Assembly: GCF_024323335.1 (NCBI RefSeq)
Contig: NC_066580.1
Coordinates: 83,747,391 to 83,811,390 of the forward strand
Length of the DNA stretch: 64,000 nt
Direction of reading: 5' to 3'
DNA from: Lathyrus oleraceus
Lineage: Eukaryota; Streptophyta; Magnoliopsida; Fabales; Fabaceae
In this document: piece after piece, positions 11,655 to 21,793 of the stretch
Numbering within the stretch: the first letter of the stretch is position 1
How the letters are laid out: every line of letters begins with the position of its first letter
Position numbers and translations under genes: made by a program
Notes under the pieces: generated by a model
The model's database searches: none
What the model saw: only the letters and a program-made list of their open reading frames with translations
What the model was told of the DNA's origin: nothing

Positions 11655-12110
11655 CTCAAACGAACATATTTTTATTTTCTTATATGTAACACTTATTTAT
11701 TTAAATTTAAAATCTATTAAATAAACAATGTGATCCTCTTTTATGAGAAATCTCTCCTAAAGTGGGCCATTTGAAAGTGGACACATTCCAATAACCCATT
11801 CAAGTACCTATAACTAAGTTTTGTTATCATCAAATATCACGAGACCTAACCTAACTCTAACCATGGAAAGCATGGAAACCCTAGTTAGCTCGTTGGGGAA
11901 GATGAACAAAGAACACAACTATTTTATTTTCTTATATGTAACTTATTTATTTAAATTTAAAATCCATTAAATAAACAATGTGACCCTCACTTTTTGAGAA
12001 ATCTCTCCTAAAGTGGGCCACATGAAATTGGACCCATTCCAACCCCCTCAAATACCTATAAATAAGTTTTCTTATCATCAAATATTACGAGACCTAACCT
12101 AACTCTAATA
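11655..12110 (+). promoter_or_regulatory. Doubled promoter module before B2
   Basis: This is the copy of 3061-3516. TATAAATA at 12057-12064 lies about 47 bp before the B2 ATG, and a weaker TATAACTA lies one module upstream. Confidence 0.55.
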
Positions 12111-13097
12111 ATGGAAACCCTAGTTATCTCATTGGAGAAGATGAACAAAGAACACAACAAGCTAATATTGGAATTGAAATCAGAAGTGAATCGTCACTTA
12201 AAATTTCTGGTTCTATTCTAGAATATCAAAACTTCATCCACTGAAAATGTCGTTGTTAACAAAAAGAATGAAAAAGAGAAACAACATGCACCTTCTTTAC
12301 CACAAAACAACTATTCAGACCTATCTCCATTATTTGCATATAGTGGCCAATTTAAATGGCAATGTTCCCGTCTATGTATTCTACTTATTTTGGACCTTTT
12401 CTCATGACTCCTTCAGTCTTGCATCCATTGCAAGTTCAGTAAGTTGCATTATCATTACCAGATTGATCTTGACACGATCGTCCTCCGTCAAGATACAAGG
12501 ACTACTTTAATCATTAAAAATATTCCTAACAAGTAAGAACAATTAACAACAACTGGATCAAGTTCTTTATGATAAACTGAACTTATTTTTGTGTGTTTCA
12601 ATTTGTTTGAATGTACATTTCAAAGATGTTGCTTTATGAAATTAAGGAGAATCACCAAGGGACTAATGATTTCCTTTACTTGCCAATTGACTATAAAGTA
12701 TGCATTTCAAATCATTAAAAAATTAGGGATTTAAGTTAAGAATTTTCTATTTTGTGTCATAATGTATGTTTTTGGTTGCAGAGTAATGGTAATTTGGATT
12801 ATGCTATCATCAATATGCTCTCTCATTTACACATTCTCCCATTTTATGAAATTATACTATTTTTTCTCTAAATAGTTGTTTTTGTTAAATTGCATGTATG
12901 CCTAAATATCACGGGTTTTGTCATGATAATTTATATAGACTTTTCATGGGAAGATATGGGAAACACTTTTTGGCGAACTAGCTATTTAACTTGAATATGC
13001 ATGGATTCAAGGAAAGGACGCACTCGTGACACATTTTTAAAAATCAGGCTACATTTGTGAATTGTGCTTCAGTCACCTTAAAGGAAACTTGTATTAA
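12111..13097 (+). pseudogene. Mei2-like RRM pseudogene B2
   Basis: This is the copy of A2 at +8594 with the same exon layout (12111-12532, 12613-12697, 12782-12850, 12939-13097), the same TAG at codon 37 and the same lost exon 3 donor. Confidence 0.8.
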
Positions 13098-13523
13098 GGT
13101 AGAGATTTATTAAAAACTATTATAGGAAACTTGTTTAAAAAAAACAACTTTAGTAACTGATTTGTTTGAACACAAAACGAACGGTATTGATTCTCTAAAG
13201 ACTTGAAATACCATAATATAAATATTATATAAATATTAAAATCAATTTTATTTTCTAGTAAACTCTCTTTGTTGTAGAAAATAAACAATCTTTCAATGGT
13301 GCACAAATAAATTAGCTTATTAGGGACACGTCTTCTCGGTTTTTTAATTGTGAGATGAGTTGCCAATTTTTATTAGTGAAGAGTTCTTAAGATACATATT
13401 GAATTTATCAAATTAAATATTTACTTAACTTCGACTTCGAGGATTAACGGCTCACAGCTTGCAAATAGATTTTAACTTCAATAATAGTTTTTCTACTCTT
13501 ATATTTTTCTGGGTTAGTTCTAA

Positions 13524-13981
13524 CTCTCAAACGAACATATTTTTATTTTTTTATATGTAACATTTGTTTATTTAAATTTAAAATCCATTAAATAAACAAT
13601 GTGATCCTCTTTTTTGAGAAATCTCTCCTAAAGTTGGCCATTTGAAAGTGGACTCATTCCAGCAACCCCTTCAAATACCTATAGATACATTTTGTCATCA
13701 TCAAATATCACGAGACCTAACCTAACTCTAACCATGGAAACCATGCAACCCTAGTTAGCTCGTTGGAGAAGATGAACAAAAAACACAACAATTTTATTTT
13801 CTTATATGTAACATTTATTTGTTTAACATTAAAATCCATTAAATAAATAATGTGATCCTCATTTTTGAGAAATCTCTCCTAAAGTGGACCACTTGAAAGT
13901 GGATCCATTTCAATCCCCTAAAGTACCTATAAATAATTTTTGTAATCATCAAATATCAAGAGACCTAACCTAACTCTAATA
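13524..13981 (+). promoter_or_regulatory. Doubled promoter module before B3
   Basis: This is the copy of 4930-5387, with TATAAAT at 13928-13934 upstream of the B3 ATG. Confidence 0.53.
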
Positions 13982-14944
13982 ATGGAAACCCTAGTTATTT
14001 CATTGTAGAAGATGAGCAAAGAACACAACAATATGATATTAGAATCGAAATCATAAGCGAATCATCACTTAGAATTTCTTGTTCCATTCCACAACATATA
14101 AACTCCATCCACTGAAAATGTTGTTGTTAACAAAACGAATCAAAAAGAGAAACAACATGCACCTTCTTTACCATAGAGCAACCACTCAAACACATCTCTA
14201 TCATTTGCATATAATGGCCAATTTCAATGGCAATGTTCCCCAAACATGTATTCTGCTCCTTTTGGACCTTTTCTCATCACTCCTCTAGTCTTGATTCCAT
14301 TTCAAATTCATAGTAAGTTGCGTTGTCATTATCAGATTGATCTCGACACAATCGCCCGCCGTGAAGATACAAGGACTACTTTAATTATTAAAAATATTCC
14401 TAACAAGTAAGAACAATCAATAACAACTTGATCAATTTCTTTATGATAAACTCGACTTAATTATGTGTGTTTCAATTTGTTTGAAGGTACATTTCAAAGA
14501 TGTTGCTTTATGAAATTGAGGAGAATCACCAAGGGACTTATGATTTCCCTTACTTGCCAATTGACTATAAAGTATGCATTTCAAATCACTAAAAAATTAG
14601 GGATTTAAGTTTATAATTTTCTATTTTTTTTCCTAATGTATGTATTTAGTTGCATAGTAATGGTAATTTAGGTTATGCTATCACCAATATGCTCTCTCAT
14701 TTACACACTCTCCCCTACGTAGTTATTTTTGTTAAATTGCATGTATGCCGAAATATCAAGGATTTTGTCATGATAATTTATACAGACTTTTCATGGGAAG
14801 ATATGGGACACACTTTTTGGCGAACAAGTTCTTTCACTTGAATATGCATGGATTCAAGGAAAGGACACACTCATGACACATTTTTAAAACTCATGTTGCA
14901 TTTGTGGATTGTGCTTCAGTCATCTTAAAGGAAACTTGTATTAA
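13982..14944 (+). pseudogene. Mei2-like RRM pseudogene B3
   Basis: This is the copy of A3 at +8594 with the same stop at codon 9, intact exon 2 (14487-14571), damaged exon 3 and readable exon 4 (SLEYAWIQGKDTLMTHF). Confidence 0.8.
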
Positions 14945-15383
14945 GCTAGATATTTGTTAAAAACTATTATAGGAAACTTGTTGAATAAACAGCTTTATTA
15001 GCTGATTTGTTTGAATACAAAATGGACGGTATTGATTCTCTGAAGACTTGGAATACCATACTCTAAATATTATGTAAGATATTAAAATTTATTTTCTTTT
15101 CAAGTAAACTTTCTTTGGTGTATAAAATAAACAATCTTTCAATGGTGCACAAATAAATTAGCTTCTCAGGAACAAGACTTCTCGATTTTTCAATGGTGAG
15201 ATGTGTTGCCAATTTTCATTAGGGAAGAGTTATTTGGAGACATATTGAATTTATCAAATTAAATATTTACTTAAATACGACTTTGAAGATTAACGGCTCA
15301 CGGTTTGCAGATAGATTTTAATTTCAATAATAGTGTTTCTACTCTTATATTTTTCTAGGTCAATTCTAGCTCCCAAACGAACA

Positions 15384-15631
15384 TATTTTTATTTTCCTAT
15401 ATGTAACATTTATTCATTTAAATTTAAAATCCATTAAATAAACAACGTGATCCTCTTTTTTGAGAAATTTCTCCTAAAGTGGGCCATTTGAAAGTGGACC
15501 CATTCCAACAACCCCTTTAAGTACCTATAAATAAGTTATCTTATCATCAAATATCAAAAGACACAACCTAACTATAACCATGAAAACCCTGGAAGCCCTA
15601 GTCATCTCGTTGGAGAAGATGAACAAAGAAC
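15384..15631 (+). pseudogene. Promoter module and exon 1 start of copy B4, cut by Ogre LTR
   Basis: This is the copy of 6790-7037. The ATG is at 15580 and the host sequence ends AGAAC at 15627-15631 before TGTAGCGGG. It is the second occurrence of the same left insertion junction, which shows that the junction was copied by tandem duplication rather than by a new insertion. Confidence 0.8.
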
Positions 15632-17310
15632 TGTAGCGGGAAATTCATGATCATCAAGCTATTGACAAGCTAGAGATCAATTAACAAGAGTCGCCACCGC
15701 GCTTTTATTGTTTCCAAGGGAAAAGGAAAAAAGTACGAACAAAACCCAATAAGTAAGAAGTTTTCAAATAAAAACTAATAAAAGTCAGAGATCACAGGTA
15801 ATGGGGTTGGTTACACAGAGGGAAGGTATTAGCACCCAAAGTGTCCTAGGTACTGTAGCGGGAAATTCATGATCATTAAGCTATTGACAAGCTAGAGATC
15901 AATTAACAAGAGTCGCCACCGCGCTTTTATTATTTCCAAGGGAAAAGGGAAAAGTACGAACAAAACCCAAATAGTAAGGAGTTTTCAAATAAAAACTAAG
16001 AAAAGTCAGAGATCACAGGTAAGGGGGTTGGTTACACAGAGGGAAGATGTTAGCACCCAAAGTATCCTAGGTACTCCTAGGGAGCCCTTTTTGTGTGCAT
16101 ATATATTTGTACAAAGTGATGTTTACAAGCAAATAGAATGGGGGGATGAGAAAAGAATTCATTAATTATATTTTTGTGTTTAATAAGACCTTCGGTCTTG
16201 TGCCTACGTACCAACATAAAAATGAGGGATCAAAACCTCGTAGTTCGTGCTACAAATTTCAAAATGAGTGTATTGGTTTTAACAAAATTTAAGTTTGAAA
16301 GGCACAAAGGCCTCAAAGTGATTAGAATGAGTTAGTTATTTTTGGCTTTTTGAAAGTTTAAGTCAAATATAGTTAAGTTTATTCACAAGTTTGATTTAAG
16401 AAAATATATTTTGAAAATGCAAAGGCATAAGGCCAAAGTTTCTATCTTTTTGAAAGTGGTCAAAGTTTAGAAAAAAAGTAGTTCACACAAAGAAGGTTTT
16501 GAAAATGGAGGGAGAGATTTTGAAATTAAATAAATGGGGAGAAGATGAAGAGACTATCCTATGCACAAAATTTAAAAGTTTAAAGTTGAAAAGATCTGAC
16601 CAAATGGGTTGCAATCCAATAGACAAGTATGTCAATAGAAACCCAGAATTCCCTTGGACTTTTAGAATCAAGCAACACACAAATGCACAATTAATATCTT
16701 GAAGAGCAAGGAATCAAATAAAGATGGCCACATCCAAGCTTATCCACTTCATGATCTTCTTCAAAATAGCCCATGTAGCAGATGAATTCCACAGGTCACA
16801 GATTCAAAATAACAGCTTCACAATGATCATGTTGCAGATGAACTGGAGAGATCTTCAAAGATGTATCAGATGAATTCAAATTGCAAGCACTTGGTTCTTC
16901 AACAAATTGGCATTGGCCAAGTCCATTAGCAAAGGAATGTTGCCTAAGTTCTAAGTCCATTTGGGCAAGATCAAACCAACAGTCCACTCAAAAGTCTTTT
17001 AGGGTCTTTGTTATCATTATGTACATTAAATGGTCAAAGACCATACAAACAAACAAAGCAACACAAACAAAATATATCACACAATATGGTCCAAATGGAC
17101 AAAGTGAAAATTGCATTAACATAAACAATTAGAATGATATGTATAATGACAAATGAAATAAAGTGCTAAAAGTAAATTGCATCAAAGTAAAAGCTTGAAA
17201 TTAAAAGTTAATAGTTAGTAGTTAGTTTTGTTTTGCTTTTGATTTCAAGACATTCTTTGGAGAACACTCAACCCACTTGCCACAAGCATGGATGCTTGAA
17301 CCAAAACATC
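15632..17310 (-). mobile_element. Truncated Ogre LTR (copy B)
   Basis: This is the copy of 7038-8716 with scattered substitutions (for example CGCGCTTTTATTATTTCC at 15919 against CGTGCTTTTATTATTCCC at 7325). It includes the 222-bp terminal direct repeat (from 15632 and 15854). Confidence 0.85.
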
Positions 17311-18081
17311 AATTGATTTAGCAATCATGTCATCGACATAAACTTCAATCTCTTTATGCATCATATCAAGAAAAAGAGTAGCCATTGCTCTTTGGTAAGT
17401 TGCACTAGCATTCTTTAGACCGAAAGGCATCACTCTATAACAGAATGTTCCCCAAGGTGTAATGAATGTGGTTTTCTCCATATCGTTAGGTGCCATCTTA
17501 ATCTGATTATCTCCATAAAATCCATCCATAAACGAAAAGACTTTTTATTTAGCAGTATTGTCTACCAAGATATCAATGTGTGACAGAGGGAAATCATCTT
17601 TCAGACTGGCTTTATTCAAATCTCGATAGTCAACACACATGCGGACTTTTCCATCTTTCTTCAGCACGGGCACAATATTGGCCACCCATTACGGATACTC
17701 AGTAGTCACAAGGAAACCGACATCAATTTGCTTATGAACTTCCTTTTTGATCTTCACAGCCATATATGGATGTCTTCTTCTCAACTTCTGCTTGACTGGC
17801 GGGCATTCTGGTTTCAACGACAATCTATGCTCCACAATCTCAGAATCTAAACCAGGCATGTCTTGATAGGACCAAGCAAACACATCATAATACTCCCAAA
17901 GAAGATCAATCAACCCCTTCTTAGCATCTGGACACAGTCGAGACCCAATCTTGACTTCCTTCACATCATCCTCGAAACCCAATTTGACTAGCTCAATCTG
18001 CTCTTCAAACGGCTGAATAATCTTTTCATCTTGCTCAAGAAGACGAGATAGTTCCTCACTCACCTCTATATCACTTTCCTC
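17311..18081 (-). pseudogene. Ogre reverse transcriptase fragment (copy B)
   Basis: This is the copy of 8717-9487 with both in-frame stops and the YVDDM terminus. One visible amino-acid difference is AVKIKKEV against AMKIKKEV. Confidence 0.9.
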
Positions 18082-18638
18082 CGTAGGGGAACCAAATCAA
18101 CAAACAACTAGGGATACCCGAAGGGTTAACCGCTTGGGGAACCTCTGATGCTTAGCACTTAAGGACTTGCTGCTCTTTGAAATGCTGTTGATACTTCCTT
18201 TTAATTGCTTTGAAAAATTATTGTTTTTATATGTTTTAAGAAAAAAATATTTTGATTAAAAAATTTTAAATTACCAAAATGATCATAAAAAAATTTATAC
18301 TATTGGCTGAAGTAAATAAGAGTAGAAACAATTGGACAAAAGCTCAAATTTATTTAATGGGATGGTAGTTTGTAAATGAAAAGACTACATAGATTTTTAC
18401 AAAGTTGAAAATGGTAATTTACATGGAAAAGGATTACATTGAATACAAATGATCCTTAATCCTTCTACCAACTCTTGATATCCACCATGCTCTTGATCGC
18501 TACTGGGATGTTGAATCGACGTCAACCTTTATTGTCAACTAAGGTCTTTCCGATACTAGTTGATCAACAGACTGCAGTTACTTGCCATGATCCCTAATTT
18601 TTGCATAAGTTGCCCCAAGGTGGAGTACTCAACTTAAC
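18082..18638 (-). mobile_element. Ogre 3' untranslated segment (copy B)
   Basis: This is the copy of 9488-10044 with a few substitutions (AATTATTG for AATTCTTG, CACCATGC for CACTATGC). It is non-coding. Confidence 0.75.
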
Positions 18639-18816
18639 CAACCCCCTTACTTGTAATCTCTGGCATATTATTAGTTTTGATTTGAAAACTTCTTATCTGT
18701 GGATTTTGTTCGTACTTTTCCCTTTTCCTTTGGAAACAATAAAAGCACGGTGGCGACTCTGGTTTTATTGACGTTAAGTTTATCCATAGCTTAATGGTCA
18801 TGAATTTACCGTTACA
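18639..18816 (+). mobile_element. Inverted Ogre LTR 3' end (copy C start)
   Basis: This is the third occurrence of the + strand LTR terminus, ending ...ACCGTTACA at 18816 before the Mei2-like leader. Confidence 0.77.
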
Positions 18817-18833
18817 CTAACCTAACTCTAATA

Positions 18834-19452
18834 ATGGAAATCCTAGTTATCTCATTGGAGAACATGAGCAAAGAACACAACAAGCTGATATTAGAATTGA
18901 ACTTAGAAGCGAATCGTCACTTAGAATTTCTCGTTCCATTCCAGAATATCAAAACTCCATCCACTTAAAATGTTGTTGTTAACAAAAAGAATCAAAAAGA
19001 GAAACAACTTGCACCTTCTTTACCACAAAACAACTATTCAAATGCATCTCCATCATTTGCATATAGTGTCCAATTTTAATGGCAATGTTCTTCATACATG
19101 TATTCTACTCCTTTTGGACCTTTTTTTCATCACTCCTTCAGTCTTGCATCCATGGAAAATTCATATTAAGTTGCATTGTCATTACCAGATTGATCTCGAC
19201 ACGATCGTCCACTGTGAAGATATAAGGACTAATTTAATCATTAAAAAGATTCCTAACAAGTAAGAACAATCAACAACAACTAGATCAATTTCTTTATGAT
19301 AAATTGAACTTATTTCTATATGTTTCAATTTGTTTGAATGTATATTTCAAAGATGCTACTTTATGAAATTGAGGAGAATCACGAAGGGGCTTATGATTTC
19401 CTTTACTTGCCAGTTGACTACAAAGTATGCATTTCAAATCATTAAAATTTAT
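18834..19452 (+). pseudogene. Mei2-like RRM pseudogene C1 (exons 1-2)
   Basis: This is the copy of A1a at +18572. Exon 1 is 18834-19259 and exon 2 19340-19424. It has TAA at codon 45 and the same frameshift. Private changes near 19091 and 19127 give LHTCIL and a longer T run in the shifted frame. Confidence 0.7.
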
Positions 19453-19525
19453 GGTTTTATTGACGTTAAGTTTATCCATAGCTTAATGGTCATGAATTTA
19501 CCGCTACACTAGCCTAACTCTAATA

Positions 19526-19975
19526 ATGGAAATCCTAGTTATCTCATTGGAGAACATGAGCAAAGAACACAACAAGCTGATATTAGAATTGAAATTAGAA
19601 GCGAATCGTCACTTAGAATTTCTCGTTCCATTCCAGAATATCAAAACTCCATCTACTTAAAATGTTGTTGTTAACAAAAAGAATCAAAAAGAGAAACAAC
19701 TTGCACCTTCTTTACCACAAAACAACTATTCAAATGCATCTCCATCATTTGCATATAGTGTCCAATTTTAATGGCAATGTTCCTCATACATGTATTCTAC
19801 TCCTTTTGGACCTTTTTCTCATCACTCCTTCAGTCTTGCATCCATGGAAAATTCATATTAAGTTGCATTGTCATTACCAGATTGATCTCGATACGATCGT
19901 CCACTGTGAAGATATAAGGACTAATTTAATCATTAAAAAGATTCCTAACAAGTAAGAACAATCAACAACAACTAG
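19526..19975 (+). pseudogene. Mei2-like RRM pseudogene C2 (exon 1 only)
   Basis: Exon 1 (19526-19951) with TAA at codon 45 and 24 bp of intron 1 remain before the break into Ogre pol sequence. This is the right edge of the 8.6-kb array. Confidence 0.7.
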
Positions 19976-20338
19976 ACTGGCGGGCATTCTGGTTTCAACG
20001 ACAATCTATGCTCCACAATCTCAGAATCTAAACCAGGCATGTCTTGATAGGACCAAGCAAACACATCATAATACTCCCAAAGAAGATCAATCAACCCCTT
20101 CTTAGCATCTGGACACAGTCGAGACCCAATCTTGACTTCCTTCACATCATCCTCGAAACCCAATTTGACTAGCTCAATCTGCTCTTCAAACGGCTGAATA
20201 ATCTTTTCATCTTGCTCAAGAAGACGAGATAGTTCCTCACTCACCTCTATATCACTTTCCTCCTCGACCTCAAACACAGGGAATTCAAAATTTGGAGAAG
20301 AAGAAGGATCATTGTATTCAATGGGGTTAGGAACCAAC
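19976..20338 (-). pseudogene. Ogre-1 start of RT region (exon after the intron)
   Basis: Translation from 20338 down reads LVPNPIEYND, then EEESDIEVSEELSRLLEQ and DVFAWSYQDMPGLDSEIVEH, the linker and first RT residues of Ogre/Tat pol. It overlaps in content with 9125-9487 but runs on upstream without the break seen there. It is cut at 19976 by the tandem array, so the RT core is absent on this side. No stop occurs inside the segment. Confidence 0.88.
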
Positions 20339-20593
20339 CTGCATAATAATTTGATATTTTGATTTTAGAGAAGTGGATTTGTGACCAAATATTATGTAGA
20401 TGGATAATTATATTGCTTATTTATGTTTTTTTTTTGTGATTACCATTTTCAGAATAAAGCAAAAAGTAAAAATAAACATCAAAGATGTGGATGAATAGAA
20501 TTAATTTTATTGATGATCAAGTTAAAATGCCCAAACAATGTTCACTTCTCCCTTAGGCATAGGAGAAGGATTTTAAAATATAAAAGCAATTAC
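20339..20593 (-). other. Ogre intron between protease and RT, 255 bp
   Basis: On the - strand the segment starts GTAATTGC (donor at 20593) and ends TTATGCAG (acceptor at 20339), is AT-rich and has no homology to pol. Removing it gives the frame S-K-L-V-P, which matches the uninterrupted S-K-L-V-S at about 56270-56290 in Ogre-2. Ogre elements are known to carry a spliced intron between the protease and RT coding parts; the exact borders here are deduced by comparison. A TGA lies in the exon two codons before the tct-aa|gt donor junction, so even the spliced product is blocked. Confidence 0.82.
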
Positions 20594-21121
20594 TTAGATC
20601 AATGCAAAATAATAGGAATATCAACAACAGCCCAATTGTTGCATGTCTTTCCATGCGTCACAAAGTTGGTGCAGTCTTCCTCTTCACTATCCTCTAGCAC
20701 AACAGCTAAGTGTTATTCATTCCCATGAATGAAGCCTCCGTTACGGAAACTGAGTTGCATCTCTTTAGATCTAACAGCTGGCGAACCCTTCTGGAACCCC
20801 AAACCAGTTCTTCCTTTATTGTCGGAGACCTCTACCACGCGCCCCCACTGATCAACAGGACCTGCTTCAACAATCTTCTGGGCATCTTTTAGAGAGGACA
20901 TAGGTGCCCCAACTCTCTTCTCAGCAGCAATAGATAAGGCTTGGAACGGAGTTCCAACCTCATCCTCAGCTTCCACATATGAGAAAGATGACAGGTGGCT
21001 AACCAACAACGCTTTCTCTCCTCTAACCATTACCAGCTTGCCATTCTTGACAAATTTCAATTTCTGATGCAGAGTGGAGGTAACAGCCCCTGCCTCATGA
21101 ATCCATGGTCTTCCCAATAAA
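20594..21121 (-). pseudogene. Ogre-1 protease-RT linker
   Basis: The frame from 21117 to 20713 begins MGRPWIHEAGAVTSTLHQ and includes GAPMSSLKDAQKIVEAG and GRTGLGFQKG, a region typical of Tat-lineage polyproteins downstream of the aspartic protease. A stop after FIHGNE breaks the frame before NFVTHGKTCNNW, which lies just upstream of the intron. The homologous part of Ogre-2 (56000-56629) is continuous. Confidence 0.82.
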
Positions 21122-21793
21122 CAGCTGTAGGGGGGTGAATATCCATTACCTGGAAAGTAATATGAAAATCACTCGGACCTATCTTAATGGAAGGTCCACT
21201 TCTCCAATGGCTGTCTTGCGAGAGCCATCAAAGGCTTTAACAATCACCCCACTATATCTCATTGGAGATCCTTGGTAAGATAAATTTGACAATGTTGACT
21301 TCGGAAGCACATTGAGTGACGAACCGGTGTTAACGAGCACGTTTGACAAAGCATCTTCCTTGCAATTCATTGAAATATGCAAAGCCAGATTGTGATTTCT
21401 TCCCTCCTCAGGGAGTTCTTAATCGCAAAAGCTCAAATTATTGCATGAAGTGATGTTAGCCACAATGTGATCAAATTGATCCACATTAACATCCTGCTCC
21501 ACATATGCCTGTTCAAGAACTCTCTGGAGTGCTTCTCGGTGCGCTTCCGAATTCAAAAGCAGAGACAACACGGAAATCTTTGAGGGAGTCTGGAGAAACT
21601 TCTCAACCACATTAAATTCGCTCCTCTTAATCAGTCGGAGTACCTCATCATCATCATTGGCTTTAAAATTGCTGGATTCACCCTTCTTACCAACAATTGT
21701 TTCTTCTTTATTCTCCGGGAACACTGGTCCAAAAACTCGACCACTGCGGGTCACCTTTGTAACATCTGCAATACTCACCACTGAACTGGTCAT
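21122..21793 (-). pseudogene. Ogre-1 aspartic protease, active site changed
   Basis: The protease frame reads NVLVNTGSSLNVLPKSTL at about 21285-21340. Ogre proteases carry D-T/S-G at this site; here the codon at 21329-21331 is AAC (Asn), so the catalytic aspartate is missing. The upstream stretch (21419-21793) begins MTSSVVSIADVTKVTRSG and is the gag-protease spacer. Stops lie after SFCD (just below 21419) and below 21179. A single G-to-A change can explain the Asn. Confidence 0.82.

Larger units (their letters stand above)
10223..15631 (+). repeat. Mei2-like gene repeats (copy B)
   Basis: This is the near-identical second copy of the 1.87-kb-period array, with only one 692-bp subunit at its left. 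The 3' flanks at 11229-11655, 13098-13524 and 14945-15384 are AT-rich and hold no gene I can see. Confidence 0.85.
1..19975. repeat. Higher-order tandem array, 8.6-kb unit, about 2.2 copies
   Basis: The same sequence starts at 1, 9979 and 18573. Copies B and C are offset by 8594 bp; copy A is longer by 1384 bp, which is exactly two extra 692-bp subunits. Copy A is 1-9978, copy B 9979-18572 and copy C 18573-19975, where it breaks off and joins Ogre pol sequence with a 2-bp overlap (GA). Copies A and B differ by only scattered single bases (for example TAG/TGG near 2494/11088 and CCGATT/CCCATT near 3211/11805), so amplification is recent. Each unit holds Mei2-like pseudogenes, an Ogre LTR end, an RT fragment, Ogre 3' untranslated DNA and an inverted LTR end. 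Copy number could be distorted by assembly. Confidence 0.95.
18761..19975. repeat. Nested 692-bp repeat in copy C, one full and one partial subunit
   Basis: Subunits start near 18761 and 19453. The second ends at 19975, inside intron 1, where it joins Ogre pol at CTAGA/CTGGCGGG. Copy C thus has a different subunit number from copies A (three) and B (one). Confidence 0.9.

Noticed and set aside
1..19975. CRISPR-like or bacterial tandem array
   Set aside because: Repeat units are hundreds to thousands of bases long and contain plant retroelement and intron-bearing gene sequence; no short repeat-spacer pattern is present.
1..19975. Pure assembly artefact as explanation of the tandem array
   Set aside because: Copies differ by scattered substitutions and by different numbers of 692-bp subunits, which favours real copies, though exact copy number still needs long reads.
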